The position numbers and the translations under genes are program-made. From NCBI GenBank assembly GCA_040388535.1, contig JAZKBR010000002.1, forward strand, positions 900,838-964,837: a DNA stretch of 64,000 nucleotides, in the 5' to 3' direction. This DNA is from Gemmatimonadota bacterium (lineage in GTDB: Bacteria; Gemmatimonadota; Gemmatimonadetes; Gemmatimonadales; GWC2-71-9). Positions 1 to 9,543 of the stretch are shown piece by piece (positions within the stretch are counted from its first letter, which is position 1; every line of letters starts with the position of its first letter). The notes under the pieces were generated by a model that worked only from the letters and a program-made list of their open reading frames with translations, did not search any database and was not told where the DNA came from.

Positions 1-1
1 C

Positions 2-139
2 TACCGTGGTCGCGTGCTCGATACGCGGGCGACCCCGGAACTCGTCGCGCCGGAAGTGCGCGCCCTTTGCACCACCGGGGCGGGTTGCCGTGATCCCTAT
101 ATGAGCCGTTTCCAGTTCGATCTGTCCTACACGTTCTGA
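2..139 (+). CDS. C-terminal end of an outer-membrane beta-barrel protein (TonB-dependent receptor-like), truncated by the window edge
   Basis: Only the last 45 residues are visible, read in frame from base 2 to a TGA at 137-139. The protein ends FQFDLSYTF. Alternating hydrophobic residues and a terminal phenylalanine are the usual signature of the last strand of an outer-membrane barrel recognised by the BAM complex. Two cysteines (LCTTGAGC) lie about 20 residues before the end and could form a loop disulfide. Family assignment beyond a barrel protein is inference, because the plug domain is not in view. Confidence 0.5.
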   Translation, partial: YRGRVLDTRATPELVAPEVRALCTTGAGCRDPYMSRFQFDLSYTF

Positions 140-206
140 CCTGACGGCGCCTGGGCGCCCGCTGGTGAACGACCGACGCGCCACAGGGCGCCAGAGGATT
201 ACGACC

Positions 207-1904
207 GTGTTGAAGAATCTGAGTATTGCCGGAAAGGTGTATGCCTTGCTTGCTGGCTGTGTCATCGTGGCCGGCGTGGTCTCGCTGATCCAGCTCAAGA
301 TGCTGGAGCGCGACTATCACGCTTTCGCCTCGCACGCGGCACTGCAGGACGAGACCCGTGTGTTGCAGGTGACCTTCAAGAAGCAGGTCCAGGCCTGGAA
401 GGACATCCTGATTCGCGGAGCCGACGAGGCGTCGTTCACCAAGTATCACGACGAATTCGTCCATCTGGATGCCCAGGTGGACTCGCTCTCGGCCGCGCTC
501 GCGACGAAGGCGGATTCCGGTTCCGTCCGGAAGGCGCTCACGACCTTCAAGGCCGACCACGCCGCGCTGACCAACGACTATACCACCGCCATGGCGGCGT
601 TTGTGAAGAGCGGGCGGAAGGCGCAGGGCGCGGCGGATGCCGCGATGAAGGGGAAGGATCGTGCGCCGACGGCCACGCTCGACAGCGCCGTGGCCTTTGC
701 CAAGACGGAGGCGGCCGGCCGGCTCACTAGCGCGGAATCGACGGGACGGATCGGCTTGTTCATCATCATTGCGGCACTGGGCGTCATGGCCTCGCTGTCG
801 ATTCCAGTCGTCCGCCGCGGCATTCGCAAGCCGCTCTCGGATGCGGAAGCCGTGCTGAGCCGGATCGCCGACGGTGACCTCACCGTGCGCATGGGACTCG
901 ACAACGATGACGAAGTGGGCCGGATGGGGAAGGCCCTGGATCGCGCGCTCGACAGCCTCGAAAGCACCATCGCCGCCATCGGTGGTCACGCCCACACGCT
1001 GGCCGGCTCGGCCGAGGAATTGACCTCGGTGTCGCAGCAGCTCGGCGCCAATGCCGAAGAGACCGCAGCGCAGTCGGGTGTGGTATCGGCAGCGGCGGAG
1101 CAGGTGAGCAGCAATGTGCAGACGGTGGCGACGGGGAGCGAAGAGATGAGCGCCTCGATTCGCGAAATCGCCAAAAGCACATCGGAAGCCAGTCGCGTCG
1201 CGAACGAGGCCGTGGCCGCTGCCGCGCGCACGACGGCGACGATCGGACAGCTCGGGGTCTCGAGCGCCGAAATCGGTCAGGTCATCAAGGTGATCACCTC
1301 GATCGCCGAGCAGACCAACTTGCTCGCCCTCAACGCCACGATCGAAGCGGCGCGAGCGGGAGAGGCCGGCAAGGGCTTCGCCGTGGTCGCCAACGAAGTG
1401 AAGGAACTCGCGAAGGCCACCGCCACCGCGACCGATGAAATCGGCCGGAAGATCGCTGCAATTCAGGGCGATACGGCTGGTGCGGTGTCGGCGATTGCGG
1501 AGATCGAGGCGGTCATTGCCCAGATCAACGACATTCAGACCACCATCGCCGGAGCCGTCGAGGAGCAGGCTGCAACGACGGCCGAAATCGGTCGCAACGT
1601 GACCGAGGCAGCGCGAGGCTCCTCCGAAATCGCCCAGAACATCACTGGTGTCGCGCAGGCCGCCCAGAGCACCGCAAGCGGCGCCACGCAGTCGCAGGCA
1701 TCCTCGGCCGAGTTGTCGCGGATGGCGGTCGAGTTGCAGGCGCTGGTGAGCCGCTTCCAGGTCAGCGATAAGGCCGTTCGACGCCCATCGCGCGGCGCGC
1801 GCATGACTTTGGCGGCGGCCCGCCCGTCGCCGGAACAGAGTCATTCGTTCGAGGATGATTTTGCAGATGCGGAGCATGATGGGGAGTACGCTCACATCGG
1901 CTGA
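207..1904 (+). CDS. Methyl-accepting chemotaxis protein, receptor 1
   Basis: 565-residue transmembrane chemoreceptor that should sense a periplasmic ligand and control a CheA kinase encoded elsewhere. A first membrane helix (about residues 9-29) is followed by a helical periplasmic domain, a second membrane helix (about 182-202), a HAMP domain and a long cytoplasmic coiled coil. The hairpin tip near residues 364-395 reads [20 protein letters not shown], the family's most conserved stretch. I prefer the GTG at 207 because AGAGGA lies 8 bases before it; an in-frame GTG at 165 would add 14 polar residues. Its C-terminus has no CheB/CheR-tethering NWETF-type pentapeptide. No sigma-28-like site was found upstream, unlike the next receptor. 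A strong terminator follows. Confidence 0.93.
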   Translation: MLKNLSIAGKVYALLAGCVIVAGVVSLIQLKMLERDYHAFASHAALQDETRVLQVTFKKQVQAWKDILIRGADEASFTKYHDEFVHLDAQVDSLSAALATKADSGSVRKALTTFKADHAALTNDYTTAMAAFVKSGRKAQGAADAAMKGKDRAPTATLDSAVAFAKTEAAGRLTSAESTGRIGLFIIIAALGVMASLSIPVVRRGIRKPLSDAEAVLSRIADGDLTVRMGLDNDDEVGRMGKALDRALDSLESTIAAIGGHAHTLAGSAEELTSVSQQLGANAEETAAQSGVVSAAAEQVSSNVQTVATGSEEMSASIREIAKSTSEASRVANEAVAAAARTTATIGQLGVSSAEIGQVIKVITSIAEQTNLLALNATIEAARAGEAGKGFAVVANEVKELAKATATATDEIGRKIAAIQGDTAGAVSAIAEIEAVIAQINDIQTTIAGAVEEQAATTAEIGRNVTEAARGSSEIAQNITGVAQAAQSTASGATQSQASSAELSRMAVELQALVSRFQVSDKAVRRPSRGARMTLAAARPSPEQSHSFEDDFADAEHDGEYAHIG

Positions 1905-1926
1905 GGCCAGCGGAGGCGAGTAACGA

Positions 1927-1964
1927 GGACGGGCGAGGAAGTGATTCCTCGCCCGTCCTTTTTT
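1927..1964 (+). terminator. Rho-independent terminator after receptor 1
   Basis: A perfect 14-base-pair stem (GGACGGGCGAGGAA at 1927-1940 with its complement at 1945-1958) closes a GTGA tetraloop and is followed by six T residues. It separates receptor 1 from receptor 2. Confidence 0.93.
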
Positions 1965-2025
1965 GTGGTATGTCGCATGTGAGGGAAGTCTCACGCCAGC
2001 CTTAGCCAATCCTCATGAAATCGGC

Positions 2026-2052
2026 TCACGCACCCGGAAACGACTCCGATAG
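2026..2052 (+). promoter_or_regulatory. Putative sigma-28 (FliA) promoter of receptor 2
   Basis: TCAC at 2026-2029, a 15-base spacer, and TCCGATAG at 2045-2052. This matches the TAAA-N15-GCCGATAA flagellar consensus in spacing and in the CCGATA core. The start codon of the receptor is 80 bases downstream. The same pattern recurs at five other motility loci in this window. Confidence 0.65.
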
Positions 2053-2132
2053 TCCTGCTGTCCGCCGGTACGCGCGGCTGCGTTTCCTGACTACCCCTCC
2101 ATCGTCGCTCCGAGAGCGAAGAGGAAGCCCCC

Positions 2133-3866
2133 ATGCGCTGGTTCACTGATCTCGCCGTGAAATCCAAGCTGCTCATCGGCTTTGGCATCGTCGTGGCGCT
2201 CATCTGCGCGGCCGGCGCCGTGGCCTCGAACGGGCTCTCCCGCATCGACGCTGCTGATACCGAACTCTACGAAGGCGTGACGGTGCCGCTCTCCCGCTCG
2301 AACGTGCTCGGGATCCAGATGCAGCGGAATCGCGTGAATCTCCGCGACATCGCCCTCACTGATGACCCGGCTCGCAGGGAGGCCATCCGCGAGGAGATCA
2401 CCGCTGCCGGCACCACCATCGGCGCTGCGATCAAGTCTCTCGAGGGCGAGTTGAAGACACCGGTGCTCACCCGGGCGCTGACGGAAGTGGTGGACGCACG
2501 CGCGGAGTTCGTGGTGGAGCGCGATAGCGTGGTCAAGTTCGCGATCGCGGGCCGGAATGCGGATGGTTTGCGGACGATTCGCGAGATGCGGACTGCGGGC
2601 GTGCACTACGAGCAGGCGGTCAATCGACTGGACTCACTTCTGGTTGATCACGGTCGTGAGATCGAGGCCAGCAACACGGCGCTGGCCGGCCGGACGCGCC
2701 TGATCCTCTGGGGCTCCGTCCTGCTCTGCGCGATCATCAGTCTCGGCCTCGGCGCCGGCATTGCGGGTCGGATCTCGGTCCCCCTGGTGGCCGCAGTCGC
2801 CGCGCTCGAACGGGTGGCCGCAGGCGATCTGAGTATGCGGCTCGCGGTCACGTCGCGCGATGAAGTCGGGCGGATCGGAGATGCGCTGAACGCCACCGTC
2901 GCTTCGTTGCGTGAGACGATGACTGCCATCAGCGGGCACGCACACACGCTCGCGGGCTCGGCCGAGGAACTGACTTCAGTCTCGCAGCAGCTCGGCGCCA
3001 ACGCCGAAGAGACCGCGGCTCAGGCCGGTGTCGTCTCCGCTGCAGCCGAGCAGGTGAGCAGCAATGTGCAGACGGTGGCCACAGGCAGCGAGGAGATGAG
3101 CGCGTCGATCCGCGAAATTGCCAAGAGCACATCGGACGCCTCGCGAGTCGCCGGCGAGGCCGTGCACGCAGCGGCACGCACCAATGCAACCATCGAGAAG
3201 CTGGGCGTCTCGAGTCGCGAAATCGGTCAGGTCGTGAAGGTGATCACTTCGATTGCCGAGCAGACCAATCTGCTGGCCCTCAATGCGACGATCGAGGCAG
3301 CGCGTGCCGGTGAGGCCGGCAAGGGGTTCGCGGTGGTAGCGAATGAGGTCAAGGAGCTGGCCAAGGCGACCGCGCTGGCCACCGAGGAAATCGGGCGCAA
3401 GATCGCCGCGATCCAGGGCGACACCACCAGCGCCGTTTCGGCAATTGCCGAAATCGAGAGTGTGATCAACCGCATCAATGACATCCAGACCACCATCGCG
3501 GGGGCAGTGGAAGAGCAGGCGGCGACCACGGCCGAGATCGGCCGGAATGTCCAGGAAGCGGCTCGCGGGTCGGTCGAGATCGCCCAGAACATCACGGGGG
3601 TCGCGCAAGCAGCGCAGAGCACCGCATCCGGTGCGACGCAGTCACAGGCCTCGTCCAGTGAACTCGCCCGGATGGCGGTCGAGTTGCAGGAACTGGTCGG
3701 CCGGTTCCAGCTCGCCTCCGCCCGGGATAGCGGCAAGCCGAATCGTGCGGGCGCCCAACGGAAATCGATTCGGACCTTCTCGAACGGCGACCACGACCGT
3801 GACCCTACGCTGGCCGGGACTCACCGCGAAGCCGTTCGCTGGAGCGAGGTGGCCGGCGTCAGCTGA
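2133..3866 (+). CDS. Methyl-accepting chemotaxis protein, receptor 2
   Basis: 577-residue chemoreceptor with a membrane helix at about residues 12-32, a periplasmic helical bundle, a second membrane helix near 190-212, HAMP and a cytoplasmic signalling coiled coil. The tip sequence around residue 375 is the same as in receptor 1. Most of the signalling half (from the [11 protein letters not shown] stretch onward) is near-identical to receptor 1, whereas the sensor halves differ, so these look like paralogues that diverged in ligand range. GAGGA lies 7 bases before the ATG. A sigma-28-like promoter sits upstream, so expression should follow FliA. Confidence 0.94.
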   Translation: MRWFTDLAVKSKLLIGFGIVVALICAAGAVASNGLSRIDAADTELYEGVTVPLSRSNVLGIQMQRNRVNLRDIALTDDPARREAIREEITAAGTTIGAAIKSLEGELKTPVLTRALTEVVDARAEFVVERDSVVKFAIAGRNADGLRTIREMRTAGVHYEQAVNRLDSLLVDHGREIEASNTALAGRTRLILWGSVLLCAIISLGLGAGIAGRISVPLVAAVAALERVAAGDLSMRLAVTSRDEVGRIGDALNATVASLRETMTAISGHAHTLAGSAEELTSVSQQLGANAEETAAQAGVVSAAAEQVSSNVQTVATGSEEMSASIREIAKSTSDASRVAGEAVHAAARTNATIEKLGVSSREIGQVVKVITSIAEQTNLLALNATIEAARAGEAGKGFAVVANEVKELAKATALATEEIGRKIAAIQGDTTSAVSAIAEIESVINRINDIQTTIAGAVEEQAATTAEIGRNVQEAARGSVEIAQNITGVAQAAQSTASGATQSQASSSELARMAVELQELVGRFQLASARDSGKPNRAGAQRKSIRTFSNGDHDRDPTLAGTHREAVRWSEVAGVS

Positions 3867-3996
3867 ATCGAGCCGAACCGCGGTAGAAATCTGTCGAGGT
3901 CAACTGTAAAGAAATCAGTCGTTCAGGAAGTCGTCGAGGACGGCAGCAGGGGCGCAAAGCCAGTAGCAGTGCGACGAAAACGGGAGTGCATTTCGG

Positions 3997-4039
3997 GCTC
4001 AACACCCCAGGGGAAGGCCGATTCGACGGGGTGTTGAGC
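3997..4039. repeat. 12-base perfect inverted repeat upstream of the outer-membrane gene
   Basis: GCTCAACACCCC (3997-4008) and its exact complement (4028-4039) flank a 19-base loop. No T-run follows, so it is not a classic terminator. It lies about 55 bases upstream of the sigma-28-like promoter at 4092 and may be a weak terminator for receptor 2 or a protein-binding site. The rest of the 296-base gap 3867-4162 holds only this repeat and that promoter. Confidence 0.55.
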
Positions 4040-4091
4040 GGGCGCAACGGAAGGGCGGCAATGCCTGCCGTTGAGGCCATCCGGCGACTGC

Positions 4092-4118
4092 TCACGTTTT
4101 CGAAAACTGGGCCGATAA
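4092..4118 (+). promoter_or_regulatory. Putative sigma-28 promoter of the outer-membrane/chemotaxis operon
   Basis: TCAC (4092-4095), a 15-base spacer, and a perfect GCCGATAA (4111-4118). It lies 44 bases before the ATG at 4163. Because the genes from 4163 to 9535 are close together or overlapping, this promoter could drive the porin-like gene, receptor 3, the CheY-type regulator, cheB, cheR and cheX. Confidence 0.75.
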
Positions 4119-4162
4119 GTGGCTCAGGTTCAGTCATACGCACCACTACTGAGGTTCGGATC

Positions 4163-4972
4163 ATGCGCCGTCAGTTCGCCCTGCTCGCCACGCTTGCGTT
4201 GGTCGCTGCCGTTCCAGCACAGGCCCAATATTCGATCTTCAAGCCGGTCCCGCACGCGAAGATGCGCGACCTGAGCACGGATCGCCCTGATCGTACCGAG
4301 AGCCCCTACACGGTCGATGCCGGCCACATCCAGGTCGAGATGGATGGCATCAACTACATCCGCGATCGGGTCGACGCCAGCACCGTCGTTCACGGCTGGG
4401 CGATCGCGCCGGTGAACTTCAAGGTGGGCGTCACGCCGCGTTTCGATCTGCAGTTCGTTTCCGAGTTCATCACCGGTTCGCGCGTCGCCACCCCTTCAGG
4501 CAATTTCTCCGAGCATGGCGTGGGCGAGATGACGCTGCGTGCGAAGCTCAACTTCTGGGGCAACGACGGTGGCACGACCGCGTTCGGGATCATGCCGTTC
4601 GTCTCCTCGAGTCCATTTGCGGACGGTCGTCGCGTGCAGGGCGGCGTCATTCTTCCGCTCAGCGTCGAGCTGGCCCCGAACTGGGGACTCGGCACAATGG
4701 TCGAGACCGATTTCGTTGCCGAAGAAGGTCGGGCGGGGCGCAGCGTGCACACCGTCTTCTCGGTGACCGTGGGACACGACTTCAGCGACCGGCTCGGCAT
4801 GTTCGGCGAAATCTTCAGTGAGTCGAGCAAGGGCCCGTGGGTTGGGACCGCCGATTTCGGCACCACCTTCGCCATTACGCCGAATGTCCAGATCGACGGC
4901 GGCGCCAACATCGGCATCAGCCGCGCGGCCGATGGCGTCAATCCGTTCCTCGGACTTTCGATTCGCTTCTGA
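4163..4972 (+). CDS. Secreted, probably outer-membrane, porin-like protein (phenol-degradation MetA-type family)
   Basis: 269 residues. A Sec signal peptide (MRRQFALLATLALVAAVPAQAQ) is followed by STDRPDRTESPYTVDAGHIQ, a segment typical of the transporter-type outer-membrane barrels grouped with MetA of phenol degradation (PF13557). The remainder alternates polar and hydrophobic residues and ends in FLGLSIRF, with a terminal phenylalanine as in barrels. I place the start at 4163 because the signal peptide begins there and GAGG lies 8 bases upstream; the frame is open further upstream without a signal sequence. Its place between two chemoreceptors, behind a sigma-28-like promoter, suggests a role tied to motility or ligand entry. 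That role is inference. Confidence 0.75.
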   Translation: MRRQFALLATLALVAAVPAQAQYSIFKPVPHAKMRDLSTDRPDRTESPYTVDAGHIQVEMDGINYIRDRVDASTVVHGWAIAPVNFKVGVTPRFDLQFVSEFITGSRVATPSGNFSEHGVGEMTLRAKLNFWGNDGGTTAFGIMPFVSSSPFADGRRVQGGVILPLSVELAPNWGLGTMVETDFVAEEGRAGRSVHTVFSVTVGHDFSDRLGMFGEIFSESSKGPWVGTADFGTTFAITPNVQIDGGANIGISRAADGVNPFLGLSIRF

Positions 4973-5038
4973 GCAGGACCGCGCGGCGCCATCTCGGCGT
5001 CGCGCTCACTGTGCCTGGTTCCACTGGAGATTTCGACA

Positions 5039-6760
5039 ATGGCGTTCACGGTAAAGGGTCGGTTGCAGCTGCTGGGTGGTTTGGGCGTCGCGATGGCGGT
5101 AGCCATCGGCCTCACCGGTCTCTACGCGCTTCGCAACGTCAATAAGCAGGTGCAGGCGGCGGCGGTGGCTGGTGCAGCAATCCGCAATCATATGGAAGCC
5201 GACCAGATGCACGACGCGCTGCGCGCCGACGTGCTCGCGGCCTTGCTGGCGCAGAGCCCGGCCGAGTCGAAGGCAGCCCAGGAAGATGTCGCCGACCACG
5301 CCAAGAGCCTGCGTGCACGCATCGCCGACAACGCGAAGCTCACGCTGAGCGATTCGATCCGGAAGGCGCTCGACGCGACGCCGCCGGTGCTCGAAGCCTA
5401 CATCACGCAGGCCACGAAGATCTCCGATGATGCGGCCCGGAAGGGGCGCAAGGCCGAAGCCGAACTGCCTACCTTCATGGTGGCGTTCAAGGCACTCGAG
5501 AAGCAGATGGCCGATGTCAGCGACCTGCTGGCGGCGGCGGCGGAAACGAACGCCAAGGCGAGCGACAAGGAAATCGTGCGAGCCACCATTCAGGTCGCCG
5601 TCGCCGCGCTGATCGGGTCGATCCTGCTGATCGTGACCGTGTTCCAGACGCGCGCCCGCATTCTGGGGCCGCTGTCGCAGGCCGTCGAGGCCGCCGAGCG
5701 CGTTGCCAATGGCGATCTCTCGCGCGACGTCGAGGTGACGTCGGATGATGAAGTCGGCCGCCTGATGCAGGCGTTCGCGACGATGACCCTGAACCTCCGC
5801 GACATCTGGGGGCAGCTCGAGCAGCACGCCCAGACGCTGGCCGGTTCGTCGGAGGAGTTGACGTCGGTGAGTCAGCAGATGGGTGCCAATGCCGAAGAGA
5901 CCGCCGCGCAGTCTGGCGTGGTCTCGGCCGCTGCCGACCAGGTCAGCAGCAACGTGCAGACCGTGGCGAGCGGGAGCGAGGAGATGAGCGCGTCGATTCG
6001 CGAGATCGCCAAGAGCACCGCCGAAGCGACCCGTATTGCGGCCTCGGCCGTGCAGGTCGCCGCTCGCACCAACGCCACGATCAGCCAGCTTGGTACCTCG
6101 AGTGCCGAGATCGGCAACGTCATCAAGGTGATCACCTCGATCGCCGAACAGACCAACCTGCTCGCCCTCAACGCCACCATCGAGGCGGCGCGTGCGGGCG
6201 AGGCGGGCAAGGGCTTCGCCGTCGTGGCCAATGAAGTGAAGGAGCTGGCCAAGGCCACAGCCACCGCGACCGAGGAGATCAGCCGCAAGATTGCCGCAAT
6301 CCAGGGGGATACGGCGGGCGCAGTGTCGGCGATCGGCGAGATCCAGGGCGTGATCGGGCAGATCAACGATATCCAGACCACGATCGCGGGTGCGGTCGAG
6401 GAACAGACGGCGACCACGGCCGAGATCGGCCGCAACGTGACCGAAGCGGCGCGTGGTTCGGCCGAGATCGCCCAGAACATCACCGGCGTGGCGCAGGCTG
6501 CGCAGAGCACGGCGAGTGGCGCTTCCGAGACGCAGGCGTCGTCGGTGGAACTGGCCCGGATGGCAGCGGCGCTGCAGCAGCTGGTCGGGCGGTTCAGCAT
6601 TGGCAACGCCGGCAAGACGGCCGGCCGGAAGGCATCACCACGCAAGTCCGCACCCGCTCCTCGGGGCGCCGCGCCTCGCGCCTTTGTCGAGCGGGCACCG
6701 GAATTCCACGATGACGAGGCGCACGCAGCCTCCGGGGCAAACGGGGCAGGGAGCTGGTAA
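5039..6760 (+). CDS. Methyl-accepting chemotaxis protein, receptor 3
   Basis: 573-residue chemoreceptor. The N-terminal membrane helix (about residues 10-30) leads into an alanine-rich helical periplasmic domain, followed by a second membrane helix near 186-206, HAMP and a cytoplasmic coiled coil. The conserved tip [20 protein letters not shown] lies around residue 370. The signalling half is close to those of receptors 1 and 2. GGAGA lies 8 bases before the ATG. It begins 66 bases after the outer-membrane gene, and its stop overlaps the start of the next gene by one base (TAATG), so translation is likely coupled to the following regulator. Confidence 0.93.
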   Translation: MAFTVKGRLQLLGGLGVAMAVAIGLTGLYALRNVNKQVQAAAVAGAAIRNHMEADQMHDALRADVLAALLAQSPAESKAAQEDVADHAKSLRARIADNAKLTLSDSIRKALDATPPVLEAYITQATKISDDAARKGRKAEAELPTFMVAFKALEKQMADVSDLLAAAAETNAKASDKEIVRATIQVAVAALIGSILLIVTVFQTRARILGPLSQAVEAAERVANGDLSRDVEVTSDDEVGRLMQAFATMTLNLRDIWGQLEQHAQTLAGSSEELTSVSQQMGANAEETAAQSGVVSAAADQVSSNVQTVASGSEEMSASIREIAKSTAEATRIAASAVQVAARTNATISQLGTSSAEIGNVIKVITSIAEQTNLLALNATIEAARAGEAGKGFAVVANEVKELAKATATATEEISRKIAAIQGDTAGAVSAIGEIQGVIGQINDIQTTIAGAVEEQTATTAEIGRNVTEAARGSAEIAQNITGVAQAAQSTASGASETQASSVELARMAAALQQLVGRFSIGNAGKTAGRKASPRKSAPAPRGAAPRAFVERAPEFHDDEAHAASGANGAGSW

Positions 6761-7146
6761 TGTCCAACCGCCGTGCGATGGTGATCGATGACTCTCGCGC
6801 GATGCGCGGGATCCTGCGGCGGATGCTCGTCGAAACAGGCCTCGAGGTGATCGAGGCCGCCAACGGGCGCGAGGCACTCGACCGGCTCCACGCGGGCGAA
6901 CTCTGCGACGTCGCACTGGTGGACTGGAACATGCCCGAGATGAACGGCCTCGAGTTCGTGATGGCCGTGCGTGCCGATCCGCGATTTGCCGCGATGCGCC
7001 TGATGATGGTGACGACCGAGACCGAGATGCATCAGGTGATGCGTGCCCTCGAAGCCGGTGCCGATGAATACGTGATGAAGCCCTTCACGGTGGATGTGGT
7101 CCGCGACAAGCTGGCAATCCTCGGAGTCGGCGAGCCGTCCGCGTGA
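6760..7146 (+). CDS. cheY: CheY-type single-domain response regulator
   Basis: 128-residue receiver domain with nothing attached. The acidic pocket D10-D11, the phosphoacceptor D55 (in VDWNMPEMNG), T85/T86 and K107 are all present, so it should accept phosphate from CheA. It overlaps receptor 3 by one base and cheB by four (GTGA). A second CheY is encoded at 10400-10771 beside cheZ. Which of the two contacts FliM and which acts as a phosphate sink cannot be told from sequence alone; the symbol marks the family. Confidence 0.85.
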   Translation: MSNRRAMVIDDSRAMRGILRRMLVETGLEVIEAANGREALDRLHAGELCDVALVDWNMPEMNGLEFVMAVRADPRFAAMRLMMVTTETEMHQVMRALEAGADEYVMKPFTVDVVRDKLAILGVGEPSA

Positions 7147-8264
7147 GCCGCATCCGGGTTCTCGTCGTCGATGATGCGGTGGTCGTCCGGCGGCTGGTTT
7201 CCGACGCGCTCTCCTCGGATCCGGAGATCGAGGTCGTCGGCACCGCTGCGAATGGTCGCATCGCGCTCGCCAAGCTGGACCAGATCAATCCCGACGTCGT
7301 GACGCTTGATATCGAGATGCCCGAACTCGATGGCCTGGGCACGCTGCGCGAGCTGCGCAAGCTGCGCCCGCATCTGCCGGTCATCATGTGCAGCACGCTG
7401 ACGGAACGGGGCGGCTCCGCGACCCTCGACGCCCTCGCGCTCGGTGCCAACGACTACGTCACCAAGCCGCACGGCTATGCCAATGCCGACGAGGCGCTGG
7501 CGCGCTTGCGTGATCAGCTGGTGCCCAAGGTGAAGGCCCTCGGCTTGCGTGCCCAGCAACGGTCTGCCGCCGCGCCAGTTGGCGCCGCCGTGCCGCGCCG
7601 CGCCATCGTGCCGGTGCTGCGTCCTAGCCTGGCAGCGCCCACAACCGGTGGTCGGCTTGATGTCCTCACGATTGGTGTTTCGACGGGTGGCCCCAATGCG
7701 CTGGCGGCGCTGATTCCGATGCTCCCGGTCGACCTCCCGGTGCCGGTGCTGATTGTCCAGCACATGCCGCCGCTCTTCACGCGATTGCTGGCCGATCGCC
7801 TCAACGGCACCTCGCGGTTGCAGGTGCGTGAAGCTGTCGCCGGTGCCGTGGTCGAACCCGGCACCGTCTGGATCGCCCCTGGTGATCAGCACATGGAAGT
7901 GGTGCGCGAGAAGACCCGGGTCGTGATCCGCCTGCACGAGGGTCCGCCGGAGAATTCCTGTCGTCCCGCGGTTGACGTGCTCTTCCGCTCGGCCGCGCAG
8001 GTGTATGGCGCCGGAACGCTCGGTGTCATCCTCACCGGGATGGGACGTGATGGGGTCCGTGGTGCCGAAGCCATTCGCGAAATGGGCGGCCGGGTGCTCG
8101 CTCAGGACGAAGCCAGTTCCGTCGTCTGGGGCATGCCGGGCTATGTCGCCAACGCGGGCCTCGCCGAAGCGGTGCTGCCGCTGTCGGAGATGGCGCAGGG
8201 AATCCTGCGGCGGCTTGCTGCCGGTCGTGGCGTGCATCCGATCGGCGCGGGGAGCGCATCATGA
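7143..8264 (+). CDS. cheB: Chemotaxis protein-glutamate methylesterase/glutaminase CheB
   Basis: 373 residues. An N-terminal receiver domain (D10, D11, D56, K108) and a linker lead to a C-terminal methylesterase domain. The catalytic triad is visible: S180 in GVSTGGP, H207 in QHMPP, and D303 in GMGRDGVRG. The enzyme removes methyl groups from receptor glutamates, and phosphorylation of the receiver relieves its inhibition. The GTG start overlaps the preceding stop, and the end overlaps cheR by ATGA. Confidence 0.96.
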   Translation: MSRIRVLVVDDAVVVRRLVSDALSSDPEIEVVGTAANGRIALAKLDQINPDVVTLDIEMPELDGLGTLRELRKLRPHLPVIMCSTLTERGGSATLDALALGANDYVTKPHGYANADEALARLRDQLVPKVKALGLRAQQRSAAAPVGAAVPRRAIVPVLRPSLAAPTTGGRLDVLTIGVSTGGPNALAALIPMLPVDLPVPVLIVQHMPPLFTRLLADRLNGTSRLQVREAVAGAVVEPGTVWIAPGDQHMEVVREKTRVVIRLHEGPPENSCRPAVDVLFRSAAQVYGAGTLGVILTGMGRDGVRGAEAIREMGGRVLAQDEASSVVWGMPGYVANAGLAEAVLPLSEMAQGILRRLAAGRGVHPIGAGSAS

Positions 8265-9085
8265 CGCTCTCGATTGATGAATTCAACTTCGTGCGAAGCT
8301 TTGTGCGCGAGCGCTCGGCCGTGGTGCTCGATTCCGACAAGCAGTACCTGGTGGAGGCACGGCTGACGCCGCTGCTGCGCGGTGAAGGGTTGCCGACGCT
8401 GAGCCACCTCGTCAGCAAGCTCCGGATCGAGCGGTTCGGACCACTCGCCCTGCGAGTCGTCGATGCGATGACCACCAACGAGACGTCGTTCTTCCGCGAT
8501 ATCCATCCGTTCGAGGCGTTGCGGACGACGATCCTCCCGGAACTGATCGCGGCCCGCCAGGCCACCAAGCGGCTGACCATCTGGACGGCGGCCTGTTCGA
8601 GCGGGCAGGAGCCGTACACCATCGCGATGATGATCCGGAAGGCCTTCCCGGCCCTCGCGTCGTGGTCAGTGCGCATTCTTGCGACCGATATCTCGTCGCA
8701 GATGGTCGCCCGGACCCAGCTCGGTCGCTACAGCCAGCTCGAAGTGAACCGCGGGCTGCCGGCGCAGTATCTGCCATTCTTCCGCCGCAACGGTCTGGAA
8801 TTCGAGATCGATCCCGCGATCCGGAACATGGTCGAGACCTTTCAGCTCAATCTGGTCGAGTCGTGGCCGGTAGCGATTCCGCGCGTCGACGTGATCTTCC
8901 TGCGGAACGTGATGATCTACTTCGATGTCGCGACCAAGAAGGACCTGCTCGGCCGGATGCGTCAGCGGCTGGCACCGGATGGTGCACTCTTCCTGGGTGG
9001 CGCCGAGTCGCCGCTGAATCTTGATGATGGCTACGAACGCGTCCCGATCTCGCAGGCCGGATGCTACCGGTTGCGCGGACGCTAG
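8261..9085 (+). CDS. cheR: Chemotaxis protein methyltransferase CheR
   Basis: 274 residues. The N-terminal helical CheR domain contains TNETSFFRD, the family's substrate/SAM motif. The C-terminal SAM-binding fold contains AACSSGQEPYT and the RNVMIYFD segment. It methylates receptor glutamates and opposes CheB. The start overlaps cheB by four bases. Length is normal for a CheR without extra TPR domains. Confidence 0.96.
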   Translation: MTLSIDEFNFVRSFVRERSAVVLDSDKQYLVEARLTPLLRGEGLPTLSHLVSKLRIERFGPLALRVVDAMTTNETSFFRDIHPFEALRTTILPELIAARQATKRLTIWTAACSSGQEPYTIAMMIRKAFPALASWSVRILATDISSQMVARTQLGRYSQLEVNRGLPAQYLPFFRRNGLEFEIDPAIRNMVETFQLNLVESWPVAIPRVDVIFLRNVMIYFDVATKKDLLGRMRQRLAPDGALFLGGAESPLNLDDGYERVPISQAGCYRLRGR

Positions 9086-9097
9086 AGGAGAACGACG

Positions 9098-9535
9098 ATG
9101 TCGCTCGGACTGCATGAACTGCAACAGATCACGCTGGATGTCTGGGAGACCTTCCTCGGCGTCCGCCCCGAAGAAGTCGCCCCGCGTCCTCTTGGCGCCG
9201 GCACCCTCGCGGCGCGCGTCCGGATCAGTGGCGCCTGGGATGGAACGGTGGTGCTCCGGATGCCCAGTGCTCTGGCGCGTCGCGTCGGCGAGGAGATGTT
9301 CGCGAAGCCGGCCGAGGTGCTCAGCGACGAGGAGCTCCGCGACGCCGTCGGTGAGATCGGCAACATGGTCGCCGGCAACCTCAAGGGACTGCTCGCCGAA
9401 GAGGCGCGTCTCTCACTCCCGACCGTGGCCGAGTGGTACCTCCCCGAGGAACCGCGCAACGGCATCGTGATCGCGACAATCGATCTCAGCGCGTTCGAGG
9501 AGCAGTTTCGGGTGTTGTTGTTGCAGAAGCCGTAA
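9098..9535 (+). CDS. CheX-like CheY-P phosphatase
   Basis: 145 residues, read from an ATG behind AGAGGAGA. The helix around residues 82-95 carries E86-x-x-N89 in GEIGNMVAGN, the catalytic pair of the CheC/CheX/FliY phosphatases. Only one such motif is present and the protein has a single domain, which favours CheX over two-site CheC. The predicted role is dephosphorylation of CheY-P. It is the last gene of the operon; a bidirectional terminator within a larger palindrome follows. Confidence 0.78.
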   Translation: MSLGLHELQQITLDVWETFLGVRPEEVAPRPLGAGTLAARVRISGAWDGTVVLRMPSALARRVGEEMFAKPAEVLSDEELRDAVGEIGNMVAGNLKGLLAEEARLSLPTVAEWYLPEEPRNGIVIATIDLSAFEEQFRVLLLQKP

Positions 9536-9543
9536 CCGATTGG

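Noticed and set aside
578-979. Antisense open frames across the receptors and most flagellar genes
   Set aside because: GC-rich DNA leaves long stop-free frames on the opposite strand. They lack ribosome sites and recognisable families and coincide with strongly supported genes.
3952-3961. GCGCAAAGCC, resembling part of the c-di-GMP-I (GEMM) riboswitch core
   Set aside because: The paired GNRA hairpin and second conserved arm could not be found around it, and it lies upstream of the probable sigma-28 transcription start, so it would not be in the mRNA leader. A covariance-model search would settle it.
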